From: Thermococcus sp.
GTDB taxonomy: Archaea > Methanobacteriota_B > Thermococci > Thermococcales > Thermococcaceae
Length of the DNA stretch: 64,000 nucleotides
Direction of reading: 5' to 3'
NCBI RefSeq assembly: GCF_027023865.1
Contig: NZ_JALVUC010000025.1
Span: 171,311-235,310, forward strand
Shown here: in pieces, positions 45,534 through 58,854 of the stretch
How positions within the stretch are numbered: the first letter of the stretch is position 1
Layout: every line of letters starts with the position of its first letter
Made by a program: the position numbers and the translations under genes
The notes under the pieces: generated by a model
Database searches by the model: none
Told to the model about the DNA's origin: nothing
What the model saw: only the letters and a program-made list of their open reading frames with translations

Positions 45534-45975
45534 TTGATTCGTCGGTATATGGCACCCCCCATCTCCGAAACACTGTAAAACGTGAGGGTATCTGCCTGGA
45601 AGTGAGTTTTCCGGTAGCCGCCCCTTAAAAGCAGATTCTCGGCGACATATGAGAATTTTGCCTGACCATAGGTTCATCGAACTCTCGCTCTGGCTTTAAG
45701 AACAGCCTGAATGGGAAGTAATAAGTCTTTCCTGATCTGAATGTTATCGAAGGCCACGGAGGGAGCTTCTCGGCGTTCCTGTATGCAGCTTTTCCCACAA
45801 CCTTATACAGATTCCTCACCCGGGCCCCGTACAGAAATGAGATGTGATCCCCAACGTCTATATCAAAAAACGTCCAGAGGCCGTTTATACTGCTTGTAAA
45901 CCCCGCAAGGTTGTGTTTCATACAGAGTTCCAGGTTCTCCCTGTTTGAAAGGGATACCAAAAAGTAATCCGGCAC
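45534..45975 (-). pseudogene. broken EVE/PUA-like domain gene
   Basis: The frame from the ATG at 45975 ([20 protein letters not shown]) reads as an EVE/PUA-like domain ([40 protein letters not shown]) and stops at 45625. Adding one A to the four-A run (plus-strand T-run 45656-45659) would continue the frame as [20 protein letters not shown] then [14 protein letters not shown], which looks like genuine coding sequence. It then runs into the IS605-type end at 45486-45533, which removes the rest. So the gene carries a homopolymer frameshift and a 3' truncation. A sequencing error could explain the first, not the second. Confidence 0.65.
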
Positions 45976-46141
45976 TTCTAATCGCCTCCAAACCCGTTCT
46001 TGACTATTCCATTAAACTCCATGTTCTACCATCGATCGCATCCCCTAATCTTATATTCGCCTTAATAAGGTGTTCGACAAATGTAGTTAGATATATTCAA
46101 CTCATCCTCCTCTAATGCTTAATAAAAATCGGTGAAAGCCC

Positions 46142-46579
46142 ATGACCTACTGGCTCTGCATCACCACCCGGGAGAACTGGAAAGTAATTAAGGAGAGAAA
46201 CGTCTGGGGAGTCGCGAAGAGACATAAAAACACCATTGCTAAGGTTAAACCGGGCGACAGGCTCGTTTTTTACGTCAAGCAGGAGCGGAAGGACAAAGAA
46301 ATTTTAGAACCAAAGATCGTGGGCATCTTTGAGGTTGTGAGTGAGCATTACACAGACTCAAGCAGAATCTTCAAGAGTCCACCTCACATTAACGAGACTT
46401 ACCCGCTCAGGGTTAAGATCAAGCCCATAAAGCTCGGCGAGCTTGAGTTCAAGCCGCTCATTCCAGAGCTGAAGTTCGTCACGAACAAGAAGAAGTGGAG
46501 CGGGCATTTAATGGGCAAGGCGATGAGAGAAATCCCAGAAGAGGATTACAGCTTCACCAAAAGGATCCCTTTCTGCTGA
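46142..46579 (+). CDS. EVE domain protein (UPF0310 family)
   Basis: The 145-residue protein ([54 protein letters not shown], ending [15 protein letters not shown]) is a complete EVE domain, a PUA-like fold that binds modified bases in DNA or RNA. Archaeal members of this size are stand-alone proteins of unknown role. GGTGA precedes the ATG. It is divergent from the broken EVE-like gene, so two such proteins were once neighbours. Confidence 0.87.
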   Translation: MTYWLCITTRENWKVIKERNVWGVAKRHKNTIAKVKPGDRLVFYVKQERKDKEILEPKIVGIFEVVSEHYTDSSRIFKSPPHINETYPLRVKIKPIKLGELEFKPLIPELKFVTNKKKWSGHLMGKAMREIPEEDYSFTKRIPFC

Positions 46580-46726
46580 ACTGACAGAGAATCAAGCGTG
46601 CACTCTAAACTTGCCTACAAAAACGGGTTTAACGGGCCAATTTAAAAGTTCTCAAGTTCAAAACGGCAATTAAACGAAAACCCGCTCAAAAGTTTAGCCT
46701 GTCAAAAAGGAGCTACAAACCTTGAT

Positions 46727-46750
46727 GAAACTTTGTGAAGGCAAAGTTTC
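46727..46750. terminator. perfect hairpin directly 3' of tRNA-Gln
   Basis: GAAACTTTG and CAAAGTTTC form a perfect 9-bp stem with a 6-base loop, beginning three bases after the tRNA 3' end on the minus strand. It could be a processing or termination signal. The remaining spacer (46580-46726) holds nothing else I can identify. Confidence 0.4.
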
Positions 46751-46752
46751 TA

Positions 46753-46828
46753 TGGTAGCCCGGCGGGGATTCGAACCCCGGTCCCCGGATCCAAAGTCCG
46801 GGATGATTGTCCGCTACACCACCGGGCT
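46753..46828 (-). tRNA. tRNA-Gln (TTG anticodon), CCA encoded
   Basis: The minus strand reads AGCCCGGTGGTGTAGCGG at the 5' end, an anticodon loop CTTTGGA (anticodon TTG), the T-arm GGGTTCGAATCCC and the 3' acceptor CCGGGCT followed by discriminator A and CCA. The acceptor stem (AGCCCGG/CCGGGCT) pairs fully. No intron. A TATA box (GGTTTATAAGCCC) is at 46852-46864, about 28 bases upstream. Confidence 0.95.
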
Positions 46829-46851
46829 GTCCATTCAGTTGAACTTCTTCA

Positions 46852-46864
46852 GGGCTTATAAACC
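46852..46864 (-). promoter_or_regulatory. TATA box of tRNA-Gln
   Basis: GGTTTATAAGCCC on the minus strand, at the usual archaeal distance from the tRNA 5' end. Confidence 0.65.
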
Positions 46865-46989
46865 TTAAGCCGATCCGGCCCCCTCCCGATGATAACTCTG
46901 GAAGAGTGGTAATAGGAAAAATTTAAAATCTGTGGCTCGTAATTAAATATACCTTTTTGGCTGTTCAATGAACACTTGGGGGCATGAAA

Positions 46990-47763
46990 ATGGGAAGGGT
47001 CGAAGGGAAGGCCGCCATTGTCACCGGTGCCACCTCCGGAATCGGAAGGGCCATAGCAGAGCTTTTAGCGAAGGAGGGTGCGAAGGTTGCCGTTACCGGA
47101 AGGAACGTTGAGAGAGGCATGGAAGTCGTTGAGAGCATTAGAAAGGCCGGCGGAACCGCTAAGTTTTGGAAGCTCGACGTCAGTAGCGAGGAAGAAGTTG
47201 AGAGAGTCTTCGCCGAGATAGCGCGCGAGTTCGGGAAGATCGACATCCTGGTGAACAACGCGGGTGTTACGGGCGTTGACAAGCCCACCCACGAGCTTAC
47301 CGAGGAGGAGTGGGATCAGGTGATGAACGTCAACGTCAAGGGCGTCTTCTTCTGCACGAAGCACGTCATTCCCTACATGAAGAAGACCGGCGGCGGGAGC
47401 ATCGTCAACATCTCATCCATCTATGGCATCGTTGGCTCTCCGGGCATTCCGCCCTACCACGCCTCCAAGGGGGCCATACGGCTGATGACGAAGACCGACG
47501 CCCTCATCTACGCGAAGGACAACATCAGGGTTAACTCGGTGTATCCGGGTAGCATCTGGACGCCTATGCTCAAGAAGGCCTGCAGGAAAATGGGAATCTT
47601 AGATGAGGAGGGGTGCAGGAAGGCCTTCGCCAGGATGAATCCAGTTGGGTGGGTTGGCGAGCCTATAGACGTTGCCTACGCCGTTCTCTACCTTGCATCC
47701 GACGAGTCAATGTTCGTGACGGGGACGGAACTCGTCGTCGACGGTGGCTACACCGCCATGTGA
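46990..47763 (+). CDS. short-chain dehydrogenase/reductase
   Basis: About 257 residues from the ATG at 46990; TTGGGGGC is better spaced for this start than for the ATG at 46984. The Rossmann motif (AAIVTGATSGIGRAIAELLA), NNAG (DILVNNAGVTG), catalytic Ser (VNISSIYGIVGS) and YxxxK (PPYHASKGAIRLM) are intact, and the C-terminus ends VVDGGYTAM, as in classical SDRs. An Arg at TGRNVERG suggests preference for NADP(H). Substrate unknown. A TATA-like AATTAAATATACC lies near 46941-46953. Confidence 0.9.
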   Translation: MGRVEGKAAIVTGATSGIGRAIAELLAKEGAKVAVTGRNVERGMEVVESIRKAGGTAKFWKLDVSSEEEVERVFAEIAREFGKIDILVNNAGVTGVDKPTHELTEEEWDQVMNVNVKGVFFCTKHVIPYMKKTGGGSIVNISSIYGIVGSPGIPPYHASKGAIRLMTKTDALIYAKDNIRVNSVYPGSIWTPMLKKACRKMGILDEEGCRKAFARMNPVGWVGEPIDVAYAVLYLASDESMFVTGTELVVDGGYTAM

Positions 47764-47835
47764 GTTTTTTTCCATCCGTTCTCTTTTGTCTAGGGATTTA
47801 GTCAGAACAGCCAGAAAGGGGAGAAGGTAGAAACC

Positions 47836-49045
<1,210 letters not shown>

Positions 49046-49113
49046 GTTCCCCCGTTGGAATGTCCAACCAATAAGCTTTTTTGTTCATCTGCCAATCCGC
49101 TCTGGGTGGTGGA

Positions 49114-52332
<3,219 letters not shown>

Positions 52333-52336
<4 letters not shown>

Positions 52337-53169
52337 AACCTCCCCTTAAGCCTAATCGTGTACTTGGGATATATCTCGTCAGTAAAGCGGACAAACTTTG
52401 CCTTTCTGGGGGATTTCCGCACTTCTATCTCCGTCTCCGGGTCGAGCTGGGTGTAGAACTGGCCGTCTATGGCTAGGATAAGCTCCCTGCCCTTGGCCAG
52501 GTTCTTGATCTTTACGGTGCTCCCAGCTGGAACCACCATGGGTCTTGCGCTCAGCGCTATTGGGGCTAAAGGGGCTATAACGACCGCTTCAAGCCTGGGG
52601 TCTAAGAACGGCCCCCCTGCACTCATGGCGTAGCCGGTTGAACCCGTCGGGGTGGAGACTATTAAGCCGTCGGCCCTTATCTCATCGGCAAGGCCCCCGT
52701 CCACATAGTACTTCAGGTGAATGATCTTACCTGGAATCCCTGTCAGTATTGACGCCTCGTTCAGAGCGTCCGGCACGCCCTTCTCGCCGTTGATATAAGT
52801 TCTTAGCTTTAGGCGCTCGTCTATATGGTAGTCCCCCTCCATGAGTTTGCTCAACGCAAAGAACGCCTCGTGGGGTTCGACCTCCGTGAGAAAGCCCAGA
52901 GTGCCCATGTTTATTCCCAGGATGGGTATCTCCTTTTTAGTCCTGTGCTCAACGCGTAGTATTGTTCCGTCGCCACCTATTGCTATCATGAAGTCGACGT
53001 TGAACTCCTCCAGTGGGATGATATCTTCCTCAGCGAACTCAGGCAGGTGCTGATACGTTTCCAAGTCCACAAAGACCTCGTACCCGCTGACCTTGAGGAA
53101 GTCGTAAACCCTGTAAGCTAACTTCAGTGCCGCGGGTCTGTCGCGCCTTGCCACCACCCCAAACCTCAA
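52333..53169 (-). CDS. nadK: NAD kinase
   Basis: The 278-residue protein has [17 protein letters not shown] (GGDG), a NE/D motif ([13 protein letters not shown]), [20 protein letters not shown], and the C-terminal Gly-rich [10 protein letters not shown]. It phosphorylates NAD to NADP. The start ATG at 53169 is preceded by a GC-rich spacer (53170-53285) that may hold a structured leader. Confidence 0.95.
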
Positions 53170-53285
53170 GCTTCCACCTCCAGGAACCTGCGATCCCGGC
53201 GACTCCCTCGGAACCGGCCCACTTTATCGGGTGCCTGTGATGAGCAGGCCACGGGGAGAACTTTTTTGCCCATGGCATGGCACCG
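53170..53285 (-). other. GC-rich spacer upstream of nadK, possible structured leader or small RNA
   Basis: The 116 bases between nadK and the upstream gene are clearly richer in G and C than normal spacers here. They include GTGATGA (C-box like) at 53237-53243 on the plus strand but no convincing D box. I see no open frame or clear promoter. Confidence 0.25.
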
Positions 53286-54344
53286 TTAAGTCTTATTTTC
53301 ATCTTCCACGTTTATATCGTTGTCGCCGGCTTTCCTCTTAAGTTTCTTCACCATAGCTCCAAAGCGTGTTGTAAGCCCTGCTCCTATGATTGTGGGTGCC
53401 CAGTATGAGATTAACCTCTCCAGAAGCGTCGCTGTAACCGCTATCTCCTTGTTTATCCCCAGGAGGACGTAAACTGCCGAGTTCACAGCCGCGATAAGAC
53501 CTGCCCCACCCGGAACCACCGCGAACATCCCCACCGCTATGCCGACCATCTGCACGACCATAATGTCGAGGAGTCGTATCGGACTGTTTATGCTGTAGAA
53601 AATGTAGTACGAGCGCAGGATTATCAGCGTCCAGGTTATGAACGACCAGGACACCGAGAGGGCGAAGGCTTTTTTGTGGGTTAATAAAATCCTGAGGTTG
53701 TCTTGGAACTGGGGCACGCTCACCTCAACGGTCTTTACGAACTTCTCTTCGTAGTTCATAGCTTTTTTGGGCATTATCCTACCAAACTGGCGGTATAACC
53801 AGTAAAGAATGCTCTTCGTCTTTCGTTCGCTCAGTATTATACCAGCCGAGACCAAGGTCATCCCCACAAAGAACGCGTCGAGGACGAGGAGGGTCACCAT
53901 CAACGTCATTGAGCCCAGACCGTAGACGTAAACTGTGCTGAGGATGAGCATTATCATAACAGGAATAACGTCGGTGAGCCTGTCTATCATCACCGTTGCG
54001 AAAATCGGACCGTAGGGGTCTCCGGTCTTTTTGTGGATGTAATATGCCCTCACAGGTTCCCCACCGCCTCTAGCGCCGGGGGTTATGTTGTTGATGAAGA
54101 TGCCCACGAGAAGTCCCTCGAGTATGGTTGCAAAGTTTGCCTTCACCCCAAGGCTCTTGAGGAGGACCCGCCAACGGAGCGCCCACGTAATCAGTGAGGC
54201 AATGTAAACGACGATCGCCATGAGGAAGTAGTCGGGTCTGGCTGTTTCCAGTATCTCGAGGACGTCCTCTATCCCAGCCCACCAGAGGAGCAGGACTATG
54301 ACGAGCAGTGCGGCCCCTATGAGGGTGTACTTTCTCCTGCCCAT
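53286..54344 (-). CDS. flippase-like membrane protein (UPF0104 / LPG synthase transmembrane family)
   Basis: The 352-residue protein has about eight membrane segments. It has the family pattern ALRWRVLLKSLGVKANFATI, then FINNITPGARGGGEPVRAYY, TVMIDRLTDVIPVMIMLIL, and GAGLIAAVNSAVYVLLGINK. These are typical of the UPF0104/lysylphosphatidylglycerol synthase membrane domain, which moves or modifies lipids; the soluble transferase domain is absent. Its start overlaps the stop of the RNA methyltransferase gene by one base. Confidence 0.87.
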   Translation of the reverse strand: MGRRKYTLIGAALLVIVLLLWWAGIEDVLEILETARPDYFLMAIVVYIASLITWALRWRVLLKSLGVKANFATILEGLLVGIFINNITPGARGGGEPVRAYYIHKKTGDPYGPIFATVMIDRLTDVIPVMIMLILSTVYVYGLGSMTLMVTLLVLDAFFVGMTLVSAGIILSERKTKSILYWLYRQFGRIMPKKAMNYEEKFVKTVEVSVPQFQDNLRILLTHKKAFALSVSWSFITWTLIILRSYYIFYSINSPIRLLDIMVVQMVGIAVGMFAVVPGGAGLIAAVNSAVYVLLGINKEIAVTATLLERLISYWAPTIIGAGLTTRFGAMVKKLKRKAGDNDINVEDENKT

Positions 54345-55498
54345 TACCCCACCTTCCTGAACTTCGCTATGAAGAAGCCCTGCGTGAGGTGTCTGTTGGG
54401 GTAGAACCTTTGGACATCATCAAGCCCCATCCCTTGGGAGCCTATGAAATGACTCTGCTCCTCTAACTTTAGGCCTTTCTCAATGATATATCTCACGTTC
54501 GCCTCATTCTCCTCAAGTGAGAGCGTGCAGGTCGAGTAAACCAAAACGCCATCCTTCCTGAGCGACTTCACCGCCGCCCGGATGAAGGCTCTCTGGTAGC
54601 GTGCGGTAGCCTCGATGTCTTTTGGTGTCCTTCCCTCCCATAGCTTTGGCCTTATGCCAAGGGCGGTGCAGGGGGCATCGAGGAGTATCTTGTCGGCCTC
54701 GATTCCAAGCTCCGGTAATTTCCTCGCGTCCATCCTGATCAGCTTAACGTTCTTCACGCCGAGCCTGTCCAGCTCTTCTTTGGTCTTCCTCAACCTGTTC
54801 TTTGACTTATCCATCGCTACTATTTCGCCCATGTTCTCCATCAGCTGGGCGATGTGGCTCGTCTTTCCGCCTGGGGCGGCGGCCATGTCGATTATCAGTT
54901 CCTCCTCGCTCGGCTCCAGAACGTGGGCAACAACCATTGAGGGCAGACTCTGGGCGTAGAAGAGACCTTCCTTAAAGGATTCCAGCTCGTTCAGACTGGG
55001 GAGCTTGAACTTCGGCAGGGTTACCTCGACGGCCAGGCCCCGTGTTGAAGTCATCATCTCCTTCGCGCCCATTCTGGCTATTCCAACGCCGACGAGCAAA
55101 CCTTTTGGGTCGCGGATTTCAACCTCGTCGCCCGGTTTTATCTTCCTGTTTGCTTGGAGGACGCCGGGGGCGTAGAGATTGGCCCCCTGGTAGATGCTCT
55201 CGGCCGCGAACTTATTGGCCATCGCCACCGGGAGGTCGGGATTGTACTCGTCAGGGAAGTTTGGTCCCCCACGCTTGAAGTATATCCCCTTCTTGAGGTG
55301 GGGGCTTCGCTTCGGCTTGAGACCTTCCTTCCTTAGGATGCTCATTAGCTTTGAGCGGCTCGTCTTGAGCGTGTTGACCCGGAGGTAGTACTTCTCCACC
55401 GGCGTCCTAAGGGAGGCCATTATCTCCTCCGCTTCGCGCCCGAAGAGTTTCCTGTAATATCTCCTCAGCTCGGGTGGAAACGCCTCCTGGTAGCTCAT
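54344..55498 (-). CDS. RsmB/NOP-type RNA m5C methyltransferase with PUA domain
   Basis: The protein is 384 residues from the ATG at 55498 (GAGGTTGTGG upstream). An N-terminal RNA-binding part is followed by a PUA domain (GDEVEIRDPKGLLVGVGIAR; TSTRGLAVEV). The SAM-dependent domain then has MAAAPGGKTSHIAQLM, LLDAPCTALGIRPKLW (catalytic-release Cys) and VYSTCTLSLEENEANV (nucleophile Cys). The PUA-containing architecture is that of the archaeal NSUN6-like enzymes that methylate tRNA position 72. Both catalytic Cys are present. Confidence 0.9.
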   Translation of the reverse strand: MSYQEAFPPELRRYYRKLFGREAEEIMASLRTPVEKYYLRVNTLKTSRSKLMSILRKEGLKPKRSPHLKKGIYFKRGGPNFPDEYNPDLPVAMANKFAAESIYQGANLYAPGVLQANRKIKPGDEVEIRDPKGLLVGVGIARMGAKEMMTSTRGLAVEVTLPKFKLPSLNELESFKEGLFYAQSLPSMVVAHVLEPSEEELIIDMAAAPGGKTSHIAQLMENMGEIVAMDKSKNRLRKTKEELDRLGVKNVKLIRMDARKLPELGIEADKILLDAPCTALGIRPKLWEGRTPKDIEATARYQRAFIRAAVKSLRKDGVLVYSTCTLSLEENEANVRYIIEKGLKLEEQSHFIGSQGMGLDDVQRFYPNRHLTQGFFIAKFRKVG

Positions 55499-55508
55499 TG
55501 CCACAACC

Positions 55509-56024
55509 TCAGAACTCGAAGATTTCAAAGCGCCTTCCGAGGTCAATCACCCGTCTTATTCCCTGCCTTAAAGCGCTGACGCTTCCGAAGTTGGCCTCGA
55601 ACTGGAAGATCCCCTCGTTGCTCTCGGAAATCCTCTCGAGAATCTCCGTTGGGGAAACCTTCCCATCACGCCTCCAGTTGTAGACGTCGTTGAGAAAGTC
55701 CTCACTACCGTAGATGAAGCCCCTTGGGAAGACCTCCAAGAAGAGGCCGACGAAGTTCTCGCTTATCCTCTCCCTCGGGACTGCGACGACGAGGTAATGG
55801 CTCTCCGGTGTCGCCCCCACTTCAATTTGTGGCTTTATCTCAAAGGCCGGGTGGGGGTAACTCATCCGTCTCCACTCACCGTCTAGGAAGATGTAGGCAT
55901 TAAAGACCTCCTCTACAGGCTCTACTTGGAAGCCCTCTGGTAGCTCCGTCCTGAGTTCTTCGTTGAGCCCGAATATCCCCCCCCACATTCTGTTCAGAAA
56001 ATCGTGGATCTCCCTTACATTCAT
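55509..56024 (-). CDS. hypothetical protein, 171 residues
   Basis: The protein starts at the ATG at 56024 (MNVREIHDFLNRMWGGIFGL) with GTGAG just upstream. It is a soluble alpha/beta protein without signal peptide, with conserved-looking HPAFEIKPQIEVGATPESHY and VAVPRERISENFVGLFLEVF. It precedes the m5C methyltransferase by ten bases on the same strand. It resembles small archaeal domain-of-unknown-function proteins; I cannot name the family with certainty. Confidence 0.7.
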   Translation of the reverse strand: MNVREIHDFLNRMWGGIFGLNEELRTELPEGFQVEPVEEVFNAYIFLDGEWRRMSYPHPAFEIKPQIEVGATPESHYLVVAVPRERISENFVGLFLEVFPRGFIYGSEDFLNDVYNWRRDGKVSPTEILERISESNEGIFQFEANFGSVSALRQGIRRVIDLGRRFEIFEF

Positions 56025-56066
56025 CTCACACACCCAAAATGGAAAGGAAAAGGACCTTAAAAACCT

Positions 56067-56978
56067 TCATTTCAGACTGCCGAGGTTGCTCAGCATCTCG
56101 TTAAGCTGTCCCATGATGTTGCTCTTCACGGTCTCCTCGTAGCTTCCTAGCTTTATCGTGTACTCGTTGTTGAGCACATTGATCGTCATGAACACGTCTG
56201 CCTTAATCCTGCTTTCCTCCCCGTTCTTCACGTGGAGCTCCCATACCTTTGGCAGGGCAGACTCAATGATATACATCTTGAGTATCATATTCCCGTATCC
56301 TCTTGCGGGCAGGACGACGCCGTTTTCCGACGAACCATAAGCGGCTTTTATCCCGTTGGCGTAGACGTCATAGCTCACGTTTCCAATCGGAATTGGGAAG
56401 GAGTTGGGGTTGTAGAACTTCATGTGTGCCAGCAGGATTGCCTTTCCGTTCCGCTCGCCTGCCCAGTCGAACTTCGTCTCAACGAGGGCCGGGCTTTTGA
56501 GTATTCCGCCGAAGTACTCTTTACTCTCCGCCGTGAAGTTCAGGCGGGAGAGTATGTTCTCACTTATGCTTCGCTTGAGGTCGAGGTTAACCGGCACCAC
56601 CCCGAGGAGCTTGCCCCGTACAATAACGTTGACGTTGCCCTTCTGCCCATTGTTGAGGTAATTAACCAGCGCCCTAACGAGGTTGTGGTTGTCGACGGCC
56701 AGTAGGATTCCTATCTCCCTTCCCGTCGGGCTGTAATTGAACTCCTTGATTCTCGCCACTGGAATACCAGCGAACTCTATCGTTAGGTTCTCTATCGAGG
56801 CCGGAACCATCAGGGGCCTGGCCAACGTTCCGTCTATGATTATGTCCGTTTTTGCCTCGCTGACATCTCCCCAGTGGGCTTTAAGCTCTGGATGTGCGGT
56901 TATTGCCGCGTAGCCGACGTAGCCTATCCAGACCAGAAAAACCAGCGCCAGGCCGGCTAACAGGAGCTTCCACCTCAT
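56067..56978 (-). CDS. LEA14-like (WHy domain) membrane-anchored protein
   Basis: The 303-residue protein has one N-terminal membrane segment (LLLAGLALVFLVWIGYVGYA) and an extracellular beta-rich part. Its second half (DWAGERNGKAILLAHMKFYN, PNSFPIPIGNVSYDVYANGI, VVLPARGYGNMILKMYI) matches the WHy/LEA14 fold, and an earlier copy (~60-160) may be a second, more divergent one. Such proteins are linked to stress tolerance or to binding in the cell envelope. Function here unknown. Confidence 0.82.
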   Translation of the reverse strand: MRWKLLLAGLALVFLVWIGYVGYAAITAHPELKAHWGDVSEAKTDIIIDGTLARPLMVPASIENLTIEFAGIPVARIKEFNYSPTGREIGILLAVDNHNLVRALVNYLNNGQKGNVNVIVRGKLLGVVPVNLDLKRSISENILSRLNFTAESKEYFGGILKSPALVETKFDWAGERNGKAILLAHMKFYNPNSFPIPIGNVSYDVYANGIKAAYGSSENGVVLPARGYGNMILKMYIIESALPKVWELHVKNGEESRIKADVFMTINVLNNEYTIKLGSYEETVKSNIMGQLNEMLSNLGSLK

Positions 56979-57071
56979 TCTTTCACCTTCTTATATTTCG
57001 CTCCTCATGGTTTAAACGTTTCCGTCCCGGTAGCTTTAAAACTCCGAATTCCAATTTCAACCGGTGGAATA

Positions 57072-57587
57072 ATGGGCTGGTTGTCATCAATCCTCTGGGC
57101 GTTCTGGTACATCCTTCCGGCCTACTTTGCCAACGCTTCCCCCGTCCTTGTGGGAGGGGGCAGGCCTATAGACGGTGGGAGGAAGTGGGGAGATGGCAGG
57201 AGGATTCTTGGGGACGGAAAAACCTGGAGGGGCTTTATTGGTGGCGTTTCAATTGGAACTCTCATTGGCCTAATTCAGTACTTCATAACCCCCGGCTTCT
57301 ACGGTGACTTTAAGACGGCGTTCCTCCTCGCTTTCCTCCTATCGTTCGGCGCGCTCCTGGGTGACCTAGTTGGAAGTTTCCTCAAGAGGAGAGCGGATCT
57401 CCCACGCGGTGCCCCTGCGATAGGCCTCGATCAGCTCGGCTTCCTTATAGCGGCCCTTGCCCTCGCTTATCCTGTAAAAACCCTTTCCAGCGGCCAGATC
57501 ATCCTCCTCCTCGTTATCTCGCCCTTCATTCACTGGGGGGCGAACTACTTTGCCTATAAGATGGGCTGGAAGAGCGTGCCGTGGTAG
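57072..57587 (+). CDS. carS: CDP-archaeol synthase
   Basis: The 171-residue membrane protein has FWYILPAYFANASPVLVGGG, RPIDGGRKWGDGRRILGDGK, TWRGFIGGVSIGTLIGLIQY and GDLVGSFLKRRADLPRGAPA. The Lys/Asp-rich cytoplasmic loops are the signature of CarS. It makes CDP-archaeol from DGGGP and CTP, the branch point of archaeal phospholipid synthesis. About five membrane segments. GGTGGA precedes the ATG. Confidence 0.96.
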   Translation: MGWLSSILWAFWYILPAYFANASPVLVGGGRPIDGGRKWGDGRRILGDGKTWRGFIGGVSIGTLIGLIQYFITPGFYGDFKTAFLLAFLLSFGALLGDLVGSFLKRRADLPRGAPAIGLDQLGFLIAALALAYPVKTLSSGQIILLLVISPFIHWGANYFAYKMGWKSVPW

Positions 57588-57684
57588 TCACTTTCCACTT
57601 TCTACTAACTCTTTAAAATGGTATGTAATTTTTGAATAGAAAAAGTTTTTAATAACATTCTAAGTTTTAATGTCTGGTGATGCT

Positions 57685-58854
57685 ATGAGGAAGGTGGCTG
57701 GAATACTGATGGTAGTGCTGGTGCTGGGTTTGGCGGTTAGTTCTGCGGTTTCTTCGGGTGCGTTTGTATCTGCCTCCAAGGTGGTGGATTCAAATTCTGC
57801 CTACAATGAGTTCTGGGATATACTGGAGAACGAGTCCTATCTTGTGTATACTCTCAACGTCACTCACAACCTCTCCGTTGCGCCTGCCCTCGTCAAGAAC
57901 TCGCGCAGGGGCGAGGAGAACGCGGCGGAGATATCTGCCCTGATATGGGTGGCGAGGAACGAACTCAAGGCCTCGGGTGTTAAAACATACTACACGGCGG
58001 ACGAGCTGAGGGCGATGGCCCAGAACATCAGCAAAAACGGCCTTCCTGAGGATACTGTTAAATCCCTCAAGGAGCAGGGCTGGACCGACGATGAGATCAA
58101 AGCCCTTGAGGACTACATCCGCAAGAACGCGGACAGCATAACAAGCGGCTTTGATATGCTCGAGTTCCTTAAGAACTTTTCCAATGCATTTGTGAGGGTA
58201 GGATTTAATTACGCCAACTATGAAACATGGGCACTTGAGAAGTGGAAATGGTTTGATTCTGAGAATTTTAATGGTGCCCTTCCATCAAATGTAAGCATCA
58301 ATCCCTTACTTGCCGACGAGTGGATAGACCTCTACGAAGCATACAGTGAGGGTAATACAACAAAGCTCTTGGATGCCGTTAACGCATTGTCCTCAAAGAT
58401 GTATGGTCTTTTAACATCCCCGTCCTCTTTCAAGGGCCTTTCTGAGGACCTGACGGGAGGAAACATAATGTTATACTACACCACAGTAACCAGCGCCGTA
58501 TTCTACAGGGGAGGTTTTGTTGTTATCAAGACTTCTTCGACGCGGTACGACTGGAATGACCTCAAGAGGATCACCTCTACAACCACGTATTACTGGCCCG
58601 CGGCCCTTAGGGCATACAACCTTACGAGACAGATTTACACAGTTGCACAGGCTATTGAACTGGGGAACGGCAACCCCGAGCTCCGCTGGATTCTGAACGA
58701 GAAGATGGATGAACTCAAAGACTCCCTCAAGGTCTATGTCTCTGAAAGTACGACTGAAACACCCATCAAACGTGCTCCTCCAGTTTACATTGAACCACCC
58801 ACCAGCCCATTGGGATGCAGTCCAGGGGCGGAAGCTCATCCTCCCTCCAAGTGA
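57685..58854 (+). pseudogene. polymorphic-toxin-like secreted protein, fragment 1 of 3 (N-terminal)
   Basis: Starts at the ATG at 57685 with GGTGAT four bases upstream (the ATG at 57670 is less likely). A signal peptide (MRKVAGILMVVLVLGLAVSS) is followed by a mostly helical domain of about 350 residues (DTVKSLKEQGWTDDEIKALE; SKMYGLLTSPSSFKGLSEDL). The frame ends at 58854 in GCSPGAEAHPPSK. One more G in the GGGG run at 58825-58828 would join it to the next fragment as SPGGGSSSSLQVTG. I read it as the trafficking part of one long gene spanning 57685-60611. Confidence 0.7.

Noticed and set aside
53237..53243. C/D box small RNA starting at GTGATGA.
   Set aside because: No matching D box (CTGA) at suitable distance and no internal C'/D' boxes.
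58815..58854. Programmed ribosomal frameshifting between fragments 1 and 2 of the long secreted gene.
   Set aside because: The G-run could support slippage, but a second lesion (in-frame TAA at 60090) in the same gene makes decay or sequence error the simpler explanation.
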